The notes: generated from the sequence alone by a model not told the origin. Positions 18,044 through 26,994 are shown, numbered from the stretch's first letter. The stretch is 64,000 nt of DNA from Paenalcaligenes hermetiae (GCF_039543645.1 NZ_BAABKD010000002.1:1-64000), one strand, 5' to 3'. Numbers and translations are program-made.

Positions 18044-19310
18044 GTCGCAACACCTGTGCTGGCTGTAAGCGCGAAGCGCGCCAACTTGGATAAATAGTGG
18101 CTAACAAAGCCAATACTAAAGACGTCACCCCAATCACTGCCATATCAGTAATTTGCGGATTAGAGGGGAGCTCGCTAATAAAATAAATCTGTTGGGGCAA
18201 GAACTCAAAACCCAAAAGGTTTTCAATAAAGGGAACTATCACACCCACGTTATAGGCCACCAAAGCCCCTAACCCCACTCCTATCACTGTTCCCAGCACA
18301 CCAATAATGGCCCCTTGCACCAAAAAAATCCGCCCAATTTCCCGCGGTGTTGCCCCCAAGCTGCGTAAAATCGCAATGTCGCTCCGTTTGTCTTTGACTG
18401 CCATCACCAACGAGGACAATAAATTAAAAGCCGCTACAGCAATAATTAACGTCAATATCAAAAACATCATCCGTTTTTCTGTTTGTACTGCTGCAAACCA
18501 TGTGCGATTATTTTGAGTCCAGTCACTCACTAGGACTTGTGCTGGCATCTGCTGCGCAATTTGTGCGGCAACCTGAGGGGCTTTTTGCATGTCTTTGATG
18601 CGTAAACGCACCCCACTATTACCACTGTCTCTAAACACGCGCGCCGCATCCTGATAATGGATAAAAGCTAAGGAGGCGTCATACTCATAATGCCCCGAGG
18701 AATATAAGCCCACCACCTTAAACTGACGCATACGCGGCGTAAACCCAGCCGGAGAAATCGAGCCCTGTGGCGCAAGAACCATTAAGCTATCCCCCACCGT
18801 GACCCCCAAGGCATGGGCTAACTGGTTTCCCAACACAATACCAAAATCGCCCTCTTTCAAAGCACTAAGCTGGCTCACCACCATTTGTTTTCCCACATCG
18901 GACACTTCGTTATCTCGTGTCGGGTCAATACCACGAACCTGTACGCCACTGAGCCTGTCTCCCCGTGCTAACATAGCTTGTGCCGCCACAAAAGGCGCCG
19001 CCCCCGTTACGTTTGTATTATGTTTGGCCTGATCAGCTAATGCTTGCCAATGTGTCAAGACGTCTTGATGACTACTACCACTCACATATAATTCAATATG
19101 CGGCAATACCGACAGCATGCGGTCTCGCACTTGGGTCTGAAAGCCGTTCATGACCGATAACACGATAATCAGCGCGGCCACGCCAAGTGCTATCCCAGCC
19201 ATTGAGCTTGCGGCGATAAAAGACACAAAGCGGTCTTTACGCTTATTTGCTCGGCGCCCTAAGCCTGCAATACCCGCATAGCGCGCGCCAATCCAAAATT
19301 CATAAAACAT
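18036..19310 (-). CDS. lolC: Lipoprotein-releasing transporter permease LolC/E (LolF type)
   Basis: Membrane subunit of the lipoprotein release system, 424 residues. It has a first transmembrane helix near residues 24-50 (SSMAGIALGVAALIIVLSV), a large periplasmic domain of about 200 residues, then three C-terminal helices of the FtsX fold with AVKDKRSDIAILRSLGATP between them and RASRLQPAQVL at the end. The start is ATG 19310 (MFYEFWIGARYAG); the longer frame is not family-like. Only one LolC/E gene is present, so the complex is probably a homodimer of this subunit (the LolF arrangement) with LolD. It is divergent from the RpfE-type gene with only 14 bp between starts. Confidence 0.92.
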   Translation of the reverse strand: MFYEFWIGARYAGIAGLGRRANKRKDRFVSFIAASSMAGIALGVAALIIVLSVMNGFQTQVRDRMLSVLPHIELYVSGSSHQDVLTHWQALADQAKHNTNVTGAAPFVAAQAMLARGDRLSGVQVRGIDPTRDNEVSDVGKQMVVSQLSALKEGDFGIVLGNQLAHALGVTVGDSLMVLAPQGSISPAGFTPRMRQFKVVGLYSSGHYEYDASLAFIHYQDAARVFRDSGNSGVRLRIKDMQKAPQVAAQIAQQMPAQVLVSDWTQNNRTWFAAVQTEKRMMFLILTLIIAVAAFNLLSSLVMAVKDKRSDIAILRSLGATPREIGRIFLVQGAIIGVLGTVIGVGLGALVAYNVGVIVPFIENLLGFEFLPQQIYFISELPSNPQITDMAVIGVTSLVLALLATIYPSWRASRLQPAQVLRHD

Positions 19311-19324
19311 AGATTCTACCGTTA

Positions 19325-20269
19325 ATGATTGCAGCCAATTCCTGTATTTTACTGACTGATAGTTTACCCCCCGCCCCAATGGCGGCGGAGCTACTTAAAC
19401 AGCTGCCCAAGCATGCACCTCAGTTGGTGCAGTATTTTGACCAATGCCAAAGCACAATTCAATCCTTTCCTATCCATCAAAGCCGATGCGTAGCAGAAGA
19501 AGCGTGGCAAATCGAACAGGGCCAATGGCATTCTGCTAAAGCAAAGCATAACGCAGCTCTAGCGCTTTTGTTAGCACAGCAGCAACAAAAATCACTCACT
19601 CCTGCTCATAAGCCATTTTGGCTGGTGGAGCTGGTGCATATCGCCCCAGCTCGCGACGGCGCTGCTCTCATCCCCGCCTCTGACTTACACATAGATCAAG
19701 CTCACAGCCAGCAGCTTTTACAAAGTGCGCAATCCCTATGCGAGGGCACGCCTTTTCAGCTCCAACCCTGGTCTACCACACACTGGCAGCTTCATACAAA
19801 CATCGATCTACCTGCCCATTTTGCCAGCAGCGCTCTAGTCAGCCGTACTGCGGTCAATGCATGGTGGGATCAAGATCACGCCACGCGTGACTGGCGCCGC
19901 TTTGTCAATGAGCTCCAAATGCTCTATTTTGATCACCCCGTGAATCAGCAACGTCAAAGCCAAGGGCTGGCCGCCGTTAATAGCTTATGGCCCTTAGGCG
20001 GTCTCGCGCCTTCGGCGTGGCAAGCAGACAACGTACCCCTACGCCTAGCTACACTGTCTGACGCGGCTTTACGCCAAGACTGGGGGCTATGGCTGCATCA
20101 GCTTCAAGAACTAGAAAAAACACTAATGCCGTTACTCGCTCACTCCCCCACGCTGGTACTCAGCAATCTTGAGCATATTATGACGCTCACGCCAACGACA
20201 CCTCGCTTTTGGCAACGTTTTTTCCCATCCACCCCAACCTGGAGAAACCATTGGCTCGCCCAATCCTAG
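19325..20269 (+). CDS. RpfE-type conserved protein of unknown function
   Basis: A 314-residue soluble protein with no catalytic motif I can name. The N-terminal strand (CILLTDSLPPAP), the middle segment RDGAALIPASDLHID and the Trp-rich ALVSRTAVNAWWDQDHATRDWRRFVNELQMLYFDHPVNQ match my recollection of the family around Xanthomonas RpfE, sometimes mislabelled phosphoglycerate mutase. The Xanthomonas gene also sits near recJ, prfB and lysS, as here. Gln-rich helices occur around residues 85-92. Its 3' end overlaps the recJ start by 19 bp, arguing for coupled expression with RecJ. The start is uncertain: an ATG at 19379 is a second option, and neither has a clear ribosome binding site. Confidence 0.7.
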   Translation: MIAANSCILLTDSLPPAPMAAELLKQLPKHAPQLVQYFDQCQSTIQSFPIHQSRCVAEEAWQIEQGQWHSAKAKHNAALALLLAQQQQKSLTPAHKPFWLVELVHIAPARDGAALIPASDLHIDQAHSQQLLQSAQSLCEGTPFQLQPWSTTHWQLHTNIDLPAHFASSALVSRTAVNAWWDQDHATRDWRRFVNELQMLYFDHPVNQQRQSQGLAAVNSLWPLGGLAPSAWQADNVPLRLATLSDAALRQDWGLWLHQLQELEKTLMPLLAHSPTLVLSNLEHIMTLTPTTPRFWQRFFPSTPTWRNHWLAQS

Positions 20270-21960
20270 TCCCTCGCCCCCAATACCCAGAAACTGCCCA
20301 CGCCCTTGAGCAACAGGGACTGCACCCTTTATTAGCTCGTTTATATGCAGCGCGTGATGTACACACGATCCAAGAAACGCAATATCGCTGGCAGCACTTA
20401 CTTGCTCCCCATAGTCTGCATCACATCCAGCAGGGCGCACAACGATTGGCTGATGCTATTGAGGCGCAAGAACGCATTGTAATTGTGGCCGATTACGACT
20501 GTGACGGAGCCACAGCTTGTGCTGTAGCCATGCGTGCATTGACAGAGCTAGGGGCCGATGTGGATTATTTTGTTCCAAACCGCTTTGAAACGGGATACGG
20601 CTTATCGCCCGAGGTCGTCCATTTAGTCTGCCAGCACCCTAACGGCAAACCGGATCTAATCATTACGGTAGATAACGGTATTGCTAGTGTAGAAGGCGTG
20701 GCCGTGGCCAATCAAATGGGAATCCAGGTCCTAATTACTGACCATCACTTGCCCGGCGATACGCTACCCGATGCCGTCGCGATCATTAACCCCAGCCTTC
20801 CAGCTTGCGGCTTCCCCTCTAAGCACCTTGCTGGGGTTGGAGTCATTTTTTATTTAATGCTAGCTGTACGCGCTGAAATGCGCGAGCGAGGCGCTTTTGA
20901 TGTCGAGTACCAGCCACGCTTTGATCAACTCGCTGATATTGTCGCCCTTGGAACAGTCGCTGATGTGGTCAAACTGGACGCGAACAACCGCTTACTTGTT
21001 GCCCAAGGACTAAAACAAATTCGTGCCGGTCGCGCCCACCCTGGCATTCAAGCCCTCTTTCATATCGCTGGCCGACAAACAGAGCAAGCCAATGCATTTG
21101 ACTTGGGGTTTGCGGTCGGACCTCGTATTAATGCGGCTGGACGTCTAGCCGACATGAGCATCGGTATTCGCTGCTTATGCAGTGACGACCCCTTAGAAGC
21201 CATGGAGCTAGCTAAAGAATTAGATCGTATTAATCAAGAACGACGCCATATCGAAAGCCAGATGCACCAAAGTGCTCTGCACGCTGCGGAACAGCTTATG
21301 CAACTAAAGCCAAGCGCTAGCGTTTGCGTATATCAACCCGACTGGCATCAGGGGGTGGTGGGCTTAGTGGCTTCTCGGCTTAAAGAAAAATACTGGCGCC
21401 CTACTATCGCATTTGCCCCCGGTGAAAATGGTGAATTAAAAGGATCTGGACGCTCGGTCCCCGAGGTTCACCTACGCGATGTGCTGGACTTGGTTTCTAA
21501 AAAACACCCTTCACTCATTTTGAAATTTGGTGGGCATGCCATGGCCGCAGGATTAAGCATTCATGCAAACCGCCTTGCGGATTTCATTCCAGCCTTTGAA
21601 CAAGCTGTCATTGAGTTCAGCGGCAAAACCTCCTTCGACCCCATTATTGAGCATGACGGCTCGTTAGCTTTACAACATATGGATGTTCCCACAGCTCAAC
21701 AACTCAGCAACGAAGTCTGGGGAGCCGGTTTTCCCCCTCCTGTCTTTGTCGACGAGTTTAATGTGGTGTTTCAACGTGTTCTTAAAGACAAGCATCTTAA
21801 ATTACGCGTTGAGCGTGATGGGGTGATTTTTGATGCAATTTGGTTTAACCACGCCGAGCTCATGAGTGAACGCATTCACATGGCATATCGACTAGAAGTC
21901 AACCACTGGAATGGCAACAGCCAAGTCCAGCTCATGGTGGATCACGCGCAAAATAGTTAG
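20251..21960 (+). CDS. recJ: Single-stranded-DNA-specific exonuclease RecJ
   Basis: 5'-3' single-strand exonuclease for RecFOR recombination, mismatch repair and base-excision repair. The protein is 569 residues (E. coli 577). The DHH domain has VADYDCDGATA (Asp81, Asp83, Asp86), the DHH triad in LITDHHLPGD (164-166) and a further metal ligand in LGTVADVV. The DHHA1 domain has GSGRSV and FGGHAMAAGLSI, followed by an OB-like C-terminal domain. I chose TTG 20251 because CTGGAG lies seven bases before it; a TTG at 20209 gives 14 extra residues but no ribosome site. It overlaps the RpfE-type gene. Confidence 0.93.
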   Translation: MARPILVPRPQYPETAHALEQQGLHPLLARLYAARDVHTIQETQYRWQHLLAPHSLHHIQQGAQRLADAIEAQERIVIVADYDCDGATACAVAMRALTELGADVDYFVPNRFETGYGLSPEVVHLVCQHPNGKPDLIITVDNGIASVEGVAVANQMGIQVLITDHHLPGDTLPDAVAIINPSLPACGFPSKHLAGVGVIFYLMLAVRAEMRERGAFDVEYQPRFDQLADIVALGTVADVVKLDANNRLLVAQGLKQIRAGRAHPGIQALFHIAGRQTEQANAFDLGFAVGPRINAAGRLADMSIGIRCLCSDDPLEAMELAKELDRINQERRHIESQMHQSALHAAEQLMQLKPSASVCVYQPDWHQGVVGLVASRLKEKYWRPTIAFAPGENGELKGSGRSVPEVHLRDVLDLVSKKHPSLILKFGGHAMAAGLSIHANRLADFIPAFEQAVIEFSGKTSFDPIIEHDGSLALQHMDVPTAQQLSNEVWGAGFPPPVFVDEFNVVFQRVLKDKHLKLRVERDGVIFDAIWFNHAELMSERIHMAYRLEVNHWNGNSQVQLMVDHAQNS

Positions 21961-21971
21961 TCCTCTCTGAC

Positions 21972-21992
21972 CACCCCGGCGACGCTGGGGTG
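21972..21992. terminator. Hairpin between convergent recJ and the EamA gene
   Basis: A 9-bp stem (CACCCCGGC with GCTGGGGTG, one G-T pair) around a GAC loop, placed 12 bp after the recJ stop and 13 bp before the EamA stop. Neither strand shows a T-run, so termination is plausible but unproven. Confidence 0.45.
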
Positions 21993-22004
21993 TAGAGCTA
22001 GCAA

Positions 22005-22913
22005 CTATGCTTCTGACTGCCGAGAGGCGTAGAGAATACCACCTACAATCAGTAAAAAGGCAACACCATGATAGACCTCAGGTGCTTGATCCAAAAAGAT
22101 CATAGATAAAATGGCGGCAAACAAAGGCATAAGATTAGCAAAAAAGCCGGCTGTCGCAGGCCCTACTCGCTGCACCCCTAGCCCCCAACAGCGAAAAGCT
22201 ATAATCGCTGGCCCAATGGCCACATACAACATTGCTAACACCAACCCCCAGCTCCAGTCTATGTGCCAATCTGTCAGAGCCCACTCCCCCGCCGCAAAAC
22301 CCCCGGACCACATCAAACCAAAAGTGACTTGCGCTAAAAGCAGTGTTGACCAATTTTGCTTAATTTCTGGCTCATGCTTATCCTGACTAAGCAGCCAGCT
22401 ATAAAATGCCCACGCAATGGTGGCTATCACCATGTAGATATCACCAATAACAAAACGAAACTGCAATAGCTCATTCAAATCACCACGACTTAAAATAATG
22501 GCTACCCCCAATAAGGACAGCACAGCACCACTGATTTGTCGAGCCGTAATCGTCGCATGAAAAAACAAGCGCCCAACCAATAACATCCAAATAGGCATGC
22601 TGGCATTTACCAGCGTAACGTTAATGGGACTTGAACTATGTAGCGCCATGTATTGCAAAGCGTTATACATACCAATACCCAGTAACCCGAGCATGGCATA
22701 ATGCCGCCAATGGCGCCAGAGCGCGCTTCCCCGACGCAATATTTGCCCACCAAATGCCGCCAAAATAAAAAAAGCAATAAACCAACGAATAAAGTTCAGC
22801 GTAATTGGGGGCACCATTTCGCTAATGACTCGCCCTACTACCGCATTACCCGCCCATAAAAAAGTGGGGATGACCAACAGCAATACGGCCGTCGGCGTGA
22901 GCCTAGCATTCAT
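22005..22913 (-). CDS. EamA/DMT-family transporter
   Basis: A 302-residue membrane protein with two EamA repeats of five helices each (drug/metabolite transporter superfamily). The first repeat opens LLLVIPTFLWAGNAVVGR and contains LNFIRWFIAFFILAAF and SPINVTLVNASMPIWMLL. The second begins near VIGDIYMVIATIAWAFYSWLL and ends FLLIVGGILYAS. The likely role is export or uptake of a small metabolite such as an amino acid. The substrate cannot be read from the sequence. Start ATG 22913 has AAGGAA seven bases upstream. It is a single gene, convergent with recJ and divergent from infA. Confidence 0.88.
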   Translation of the reverse strand: MNARLTPTAVLLLVIPTFLWAGNAVVGRVISEMVPPITLNFIRWFIAFFILAAFGGQILRRGSALWRHWRHYAMLGLLGIGMYNALQYMALHSSSPINVTLVNASMPIWMLLVGRLFFHATITARQISGAVLSLLGVAIILSRGDLNELLQFRFVIGDIYMVIATIAWAFYSWLLSQDKHEPEIKQNWSTLLLAQVTFGLMWSGGFAAGEWALTDWHIDWSWGLVLAMLYVAIGPAIIAFRCWGLGVQRVGPATAGFFANLMPLFAAILSMIFLDQAPEVYHGVAFLLIVGGILYASRQSEA

Positions 22914-23018
22914 GTGACTTCCTTTCGTTTATTTGCGTATTAAAAGACAAAATAAAAATTATATAGAAAACCAAAATGAAAACCTAGGCTCACCCCCCCC
23001 GACCAAAAATCTAAGTCA

Positions 23019-23047
23019 TTGACAAAAAACATTTATTTTGCTAAGCT
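23019..23047 (+). promoter_or_regulatory. Putative promoter of infA
   Basis: Perfect -35 TTGACA (23019-23024), 17-bp spacer, weak -10 TAAGCT (23042-23047). Transcription near 23054 would give a leader of about 180 nt before the infA ATG. Confidence 0.55.
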
Positions 23048-23105
23048 GAGTAGTGCAAATGCTTAATCTTACTAGGCTAAGGCCTACGTCTTTGTCATTT
23101 CTTTG

Positions 23106-23131
23106 CCTTGTGCGCAAGGGGCTCTTGCCCC
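23106..23131 (+). promoter_or_regulatory. Overlapping hairpins in the infA leader
   Basis: Two stems share bases: CCTTG-TGCG-CAAGG (23106-23119) and GGGGC-TCTT-GCCCC (23118-23131). They cannot both form fully, which is the minimal layout of an RNA switch. A T-rich run (TTATTTTT) follows about 8 nt later. This is a candidate regulatory leader, not a recognised riboswitch class. Confidence 0.3.
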
Positions 23132-23234
23132 GCCCTCTTATTTTTAAATATAACTTTGCGGCCAGACGCATTTGTGGTTAACACCCGTTTGACCTCGTCA
23201 ATCTATTGGCCCGTTGAACTAAAAAGGACACATT

Positions 23235-23501
23235 ATGTCAAAAGAAGAATTGATTGAAATGCACGGTTCAGTTACCGAAGTTTTACCTGACTCTCGTTTC
23301 CGAGTTGTACTCGAAAACGGACACCCTGTTATTGCTTACACGGGCGGCAAAATGCGTAAGCACCACATCCGCATTCTTGCTGGCGATGAAGTCACTTTAG
23401 AAATGTCCCCCTATGACCTAACCAAGGGTCGTATTACTTTCCGTCACCTACCTAAGCGCAACCAACCTGCTGGCGCCACCACTCGCCGTCGTCGTCGTTA
23501 A
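23235..23501 (+). CDS. infA: Translation initiation factor IF-1 (second-copy type)
   Basis: A single S1/OB-fold protein that binds the ribosomal A site during initiation. It is 88 residues, longer than the canonical 72, because of a basic tail ending PKRNQPAGATTRRRRR. The core has GSVTEVLPDSRFRVVLENGH and AYTGGKMRKHHIRILAGD, so it is clearly IF-1. Betaproteobacteria commonly have two infA genes, one in the ribosomal operon and a longer monocistronic copy, which this resembles. AAGGA lies seven bases before ATG 23235. The long structured leader suggests post-transcriptional control. Confidence 0.92.
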   Translation: MSKEELIEMHGSVTEVLPDSRFRVVLENGHPVIAYTGGKMRKHHIRILAGDEVTLEMSPYDLTKGRITFRHLPKRNQPAGATTRRRRR

Positions 23502-23559
23502 TGCCCGCCAACATGCGTTAAATCTATACCTCAAGCTTGCGGGGCTTAAGGCTGGTTTC

Positions 23560-23568
23560 TGTTAAAAT
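23560..23568 (+). promoter_or_regulatory. Possible extended -10 of prfB
   Basis: TGTTAAAAT, matching TGnTATAAT with one change, 42 bp before the prfB ATG. No convincing -35 is seen, as is usual for extended -10 promoters. Confidence 0.35.
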
Positions 23569-23609
23569 AGATCCCATCTTCAATGACTTGAACTTTTCAG
23601 GAAAAACAG

Positions 23610-24714
23610 ATGGAATCAGAACGCCTTAATCAACTCGAAGCGCAACTCGACGACTACTTAGAGCGCGCGACCGAATTACGGAGGTATCTTTGACTACGAC
23701 GACAAAGCCCACCGCTTATATGTCGTCAATGCCGAATTCGAAAACCCAAATATTTGGGATGATCACGAACGGGCGCAAGAGCTTGGACGCGAAAAGAAAA
23801 GCCTAGAAACCGTTGTCCATGGCTTGGATGAAATTCAACAAGCCCTTACCGATGCTAAAGAGCTTTTTGAGCTCGCCGCTATGGATGAGGACGAAGCTAC
23901 CCTGATTGCTATCGAGCAAGATTGCCAAACTGTTGGTCAGCGCATCGAGGAATTTGAGTTCCGCCGTATGTTCTCCAACCCCGCTGATAACCTTAACTGC
24001 TTTATGGATATCCAAGCGGGTGCAGGGGGAACAGAGGCTCAAGACTGGGCCTCTATGTTACTACGTCAATACACGCGCTATGCCGAGCATAAAGATTTCA
24101 AGGTCGAAATCTTAGAACAATCCGACGGCGAAGTCGCTGGCATCAAATCCGCCACATTGAAAATCAGTGGTGAATACGCGTATGGGTTATTACGTACAGA
24201 GACCGGGGTACACCGCTTAGTACGTAAAAGTCCTTTTGACTCCTCTAATGGACGACACACCTCATTTTGCAGCGTATTTGTTTACCCTGAAATTGACGAT
24301 TCCTTTGAAATCGAAATTAACCCAGCCGACCTACGCATCGACACCTACCGTGCCAGTGGTGCTGGGGGGCAGCACGTCAACAAAACCGACTCAGCGGTAC
24401 GTATTACCCACATGCCCTCCGGTATTGTGGTGCAGTGTCAAAACGACCGTTCTCAGCATCGCAACCGAGCAGAAGCCATGCAAATGCTAAAGTCACGCCT
24501 TTACGAGCAAGAGATGCGTCAACGCATGGCCGAACAGCAAAAGCTAGAGGATGCCAAAAGCGACGTGGGCTGGGGCCACCAAATCCGCTCCTATGTCTTA
24601 GACCAAAGCCGGATTAAAGACTTGCGGACAAATGTAGAAATATCAAACACGCAACGGGTGCTAGACGGTGACCTTGACCCCTTTATTGAAGCCAGTCTAA
24701 AACAAGGAGTCTAA
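23610..24714 (+). CDS. prfB: Peptide chain release factor 2, with programmed +1 frameshift
   Basis: Recognises UGA and UAA stop codons. The coding sequence is 23610-23690 joined to 23692-24714. The first 27 codons (from MESERLNQLEAQ) end in TAT CTT TGA C. A +1 slip at CTT skips one base and continues DYDDKAHRLYVVN, giving 367 residues (E. coli 365). The anticodon-like tripeptide SPF falls at about 207-209 and the peptidyl-hydrolysis GGQ at 252-254 (GAGGQHVNKTDSAV). AGGA lies eight bases before ATG 23610. A simple open-frame search sees only the second part and would wrongly call it truncated. Confidence 0.96.
23680..23693 (+). promoter_or_regulatory. RF2 programmed frameshift site
   Basis: An internal Shine-Dalgarno-like GGAGG (23680-23684) lies three bases before the slippery CTT and the in-frame TGA (23691-23693), followed by C. 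This is the classic autoregulatory +1 signal: low RF2 slows termination at UGA and favours the shift. Confidence 0.95.
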
Positions 24715-24715
24715 T

Positions 24716-25465
24716 ATGCAGCGCGTGATTATTATTAGCGGAGCGTCTCGTGGTCTAGGTCTAGCACTAGCTAAACAGCTCGCCGACGATCGCACCCATT
24801 TAATCAGTATCGCCCGCCATAATAACCCCGAGCTTGCGGCATGGTGCGCTCAGCAAAAAACCTCCTATCAGGCGATTATGGCTGACTTAGCGCTTCCTAA
24901 TGGGGCTCATGCCGCTAGTCAACACCTTCAAGAAGCCCTCTCGCGGTTTACTAATAGCCATGCCTACTGGTTAATCAATAATGCCGGTACCGTTAACCCT
25001 ATGGCGCAATCACACCAGCTGCTTGACCCCCATGCTATTGCTCATGCTCTACAGCTTAACATTGGCAGCTTGATGAGCTTGAGCGCCACCTTTTTGGCAC
25101 ATAGCCCATCTACGGCAGATCGTCGTATACTTAACATTTCCTCTGGTGCTGGCCGTGGACCTGTTCCTGGCTGGGGGGTATACGGCGCCACCAAGGCCGC
25201 TGTTGATTACTACTCGCAGACCCTCGCCATGGAACACCCTCAGGTTAAATGCGTAGCCCTCGCTCCTGGCGTGGTGGATACAGATATGCAAGCCACTATT
25301 CGCCAAAGCGAGGAAAGCCATTTTCCTAATCGTGCCCGCTTCATTCAATTACATCAGAACCAACAGCTTGCTTCAGCCTCTTTCACCGCTGAGCATATTG
25401 CCCGTTATCTCGCGGATGCCTCCTTTGGTCATAAAACCATTGATGACATTCGCCACTATTTTTAA
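24716..25465 (+). CDS. Short-chain dehydrogenase/reductase
   Basis: A 249-residue Rossmann-fold oxidoreductase. The nucleotide site GASRGLG is at 9-15, NNAG is at 88-91, the catalytic Ser is in ISSGAGRG (142-143) and Tyr156/Lys160 are in YGATK. The residue pattern (Ser-Arg in the glycine loop, Arg34 after strand 2) favours NADP(H). Overall it resembles sepiapterin/benzil-reductase-like SDRs, but the substrate is unknown. The ATG at 24716 is 1 bp past the prfB stop with AAGGAG in the prfB end, so it is cotranslated with RF2. lysS follows 11 bp later. Confidence 0.85.
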   Translation: MQRVIIISGASRGLGLALAKQLADDRTHLISIARHNNPELAAWCAQQKTSYQAIMADLALPNGAHAASQHLQEALSRFTNSHAYWLINNAGTVNPMAQSHQLLDPHAIAHALQLNIGSLMSLSATFLAHSPSTADRRILNISSGAGRGPVPGWGVYGATKAAVDYYSQTLAMEHPQVKCVALAPGVVDTDMQATIRQSEESHFPNRARFIQLHQNQQLASASFTAEHIARYLADASFGHKTIDDIRHYF

Positions 25466-25476
25466 TTGTGTAACTC

Positions 25477-26994
25477 ATGACTTCTACGACTGAGTCAACG
25501 CATGTTGACGAAAACCACTTAATTGCTGAACGACGTGCCAAACTCAATGCCTTACGCGAGCACGGTAACGCCTACCCAAACGACTATCAGCCCGAGCATA
25601 GCGCCGCCCAACTTCATCAACAATACGATGATAAAGACAAAGAAACGCTTGCTACGCTTCAGCATACTGCCTCTATCGCCGGCCGTATGATGCTTAAGCG
25701 CGTCATGGGTAAAGCCAGTTTTGCTACGCTTCAAGACAGCAGCGGCCGTATTCAAATTTACCTAGACAAAAAAACTCTTGGCGAAGATCTCTACGAGCAG
25801 TTTAAAACCTGGGATATTGGTGATATCTTGGCGGTACGTGGTGAGGTCTTCAAAACCAATAAAGGCGAACTATCCATCAAAGCGCACGAGTTGCGTTTAT
25901 TAGCTAAATCCTTACGCCCTTTACCAGATAAATTCCACGGTTTAGCCGACCAAGAATTACGCTATCGCCAGCGCTACGTGGATCTCATCATGAACGACGA
26001 GACCCGTCAAACCTTCTTAGCGCGTAGCAAAGCAATCAATAGTATTCGTCAGCATATGGTTGAAGCCGGCTTTCTAGAGGTAGAAACGCCAATGCTACAC
26101 CCCATCCCTGGTGGCGCCGCCGCAAAACCGTTTGTCACGCACCACAATGCTTTAGATATGGAAATGTATCTACGCATTGCCCCTGAGCTGTACCTAAAGC
26201 GCCTTATTGTCGGTGGCTTTGAGCGGGTTTTTGAAATCAATCGTAATTTCCGCAACGAGGGGGTCAGCCCACGCCACAACCCTGAGTTCACGATGATGGA
26301 GTTCTACGCGGCGTATACGGATTATCACTGGCTCATGGATTTCACCGAGAACCTTATCCGTGCGGCGGCAGTAGCTGCTTGTGGCTCGGCTCACGTACAG
26401 TATCAGGGCGAGGCATTACGTCTGGACCAGCCTTTTGACCGTCTAACAATTGTAGAGGCCATCCAAAAATACTTCCCTGACTACACCACAGAACAACTTA
26501 ACGATATGGACTTTTTACGTGCCGAGTTACGCCGTAAAAAAGTGGATATCGATGCTCCTGCCTTTATGCATGCGGGCATAGGCGCTTTACAGTTAGCGCT
26601 TTTTGAAGAAACCGCCGAAGCCAAGCTCTGGCACCCCACCTTTATTGTTGACTACCCGGTCGAGGTTTCTCCTTTAGCCCGTGCGTCCGATCACGACCCA
26701 GCCATCACCGAGCGTTTTGAGCTCTTTATTACTGGGCGCGAAATTGCTAACGGTTTTTCTGAGTTAAATGACCCCGAAGACCAAGCGGCGCGCTTTATGG
26801 CTCAAGTCGAAGCCAAGGACGCGGGTGATGAGGAAGCCATGTATTATGATGCTGACTACATTCGCGCCCTTGAATACGGCATGCCTCCCACTGGCGGTTG
26901 TGGTATTGGTATAGACCGTTTGGTTATGTTGTTAACAGATAGCGCTAGCATTCGAGATGTGATTTTATTCCCACATTTACGGCGCGCCGAATAA
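25477..26994 (+). CDS. lysS: Lysyl-tRNA synthetase, class II
   Basis: Charges tRNA-Lys. The protein is 505 residues (E. coli 505). An N-terminal OB-fold anticodon-binding domain (SIAGRMMLKRVMGKASFATL) precedes the class II core. Motif 1 is near FLEVETPMLHPIPGG, motif 2 is FRNEGVSPRHNPEFTMMEF and motif 3 is GCGIGIDRLVMLLT. It follows the SDR by 11 bp with no clear ribosome site, consistent with the prfB-SDR-lysS run. The prfB-lysS pairing is widespread in proteobacteria. Confidence 0.96.
   Translation: MTSTTESTHVDENHLIAERRAKLNALREHGNAYPNDYQPEHSAAQLHQQYDDKDKETLATLQHTASIAGRMMLKRVMGKASFATLQDSSGRIQIYLDKKTLGEDLYEQFKTWDIGDILAVRGEVFKTNKGELSIKAHELRLLAKSLRPLPDKFHGLADQELRYRQRYVDLIMNDETRQTFLARSKAINSIRQHMVEAGFLEVETPMLHPIPGGAAAKPFVTHHNALDMEMYLRIAPELYLKRLIVGGFERVFEINRNFRNEGVSPRHNPEFTMMEFYAAYTDYHWLMDFTENLIRAAAVAACGSAHVQYQGEALRLDQPFDRLTIVEAIQKYFPDYTTEQLNDMDFLRAELRRKKVDIDAPAFMHAGIGALQLALFEETAEAKLWHPTFIVDYPVEVSPLARASDHDPAITERFELFITGREIANGFSELNDPEDQAARFMAQVEAKDAGDEEAMYYDADYIRALEYGMPPTGGCGIGIDRLVMLLTDSASIRDVILFPHLRRAE

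Larger units (their letters stand above)
22914..23234. other. 321-bp divergent intergenic region upstream of infA
   Basis: It holds the EamA ribosome site, an AT-rich stretch, a C8 tract at 22993-23000, the infA promoter (23019-23047) and a long GC-mixed infA leader with two overlapping hairpins (23106-23131). No open frame here looks coding. Confidence 0.5.

Noticed and set aside
22993..23000. C8 tract upstream of infA as a phase-variation switch
   Set aside because: Runs of 7-8 C or G occur repeatedly in ordinary genes here (guaB 3493-3499, comEC 15770-15776, iscR 29348-29355, yheS 46931-46937), so one more is not notable without length variation data.
23824..24714. prfB as a truncated pseudogene
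   Set aside because: The missing N-terminus is present upstream and joined by the standard RF2 frameshift site.
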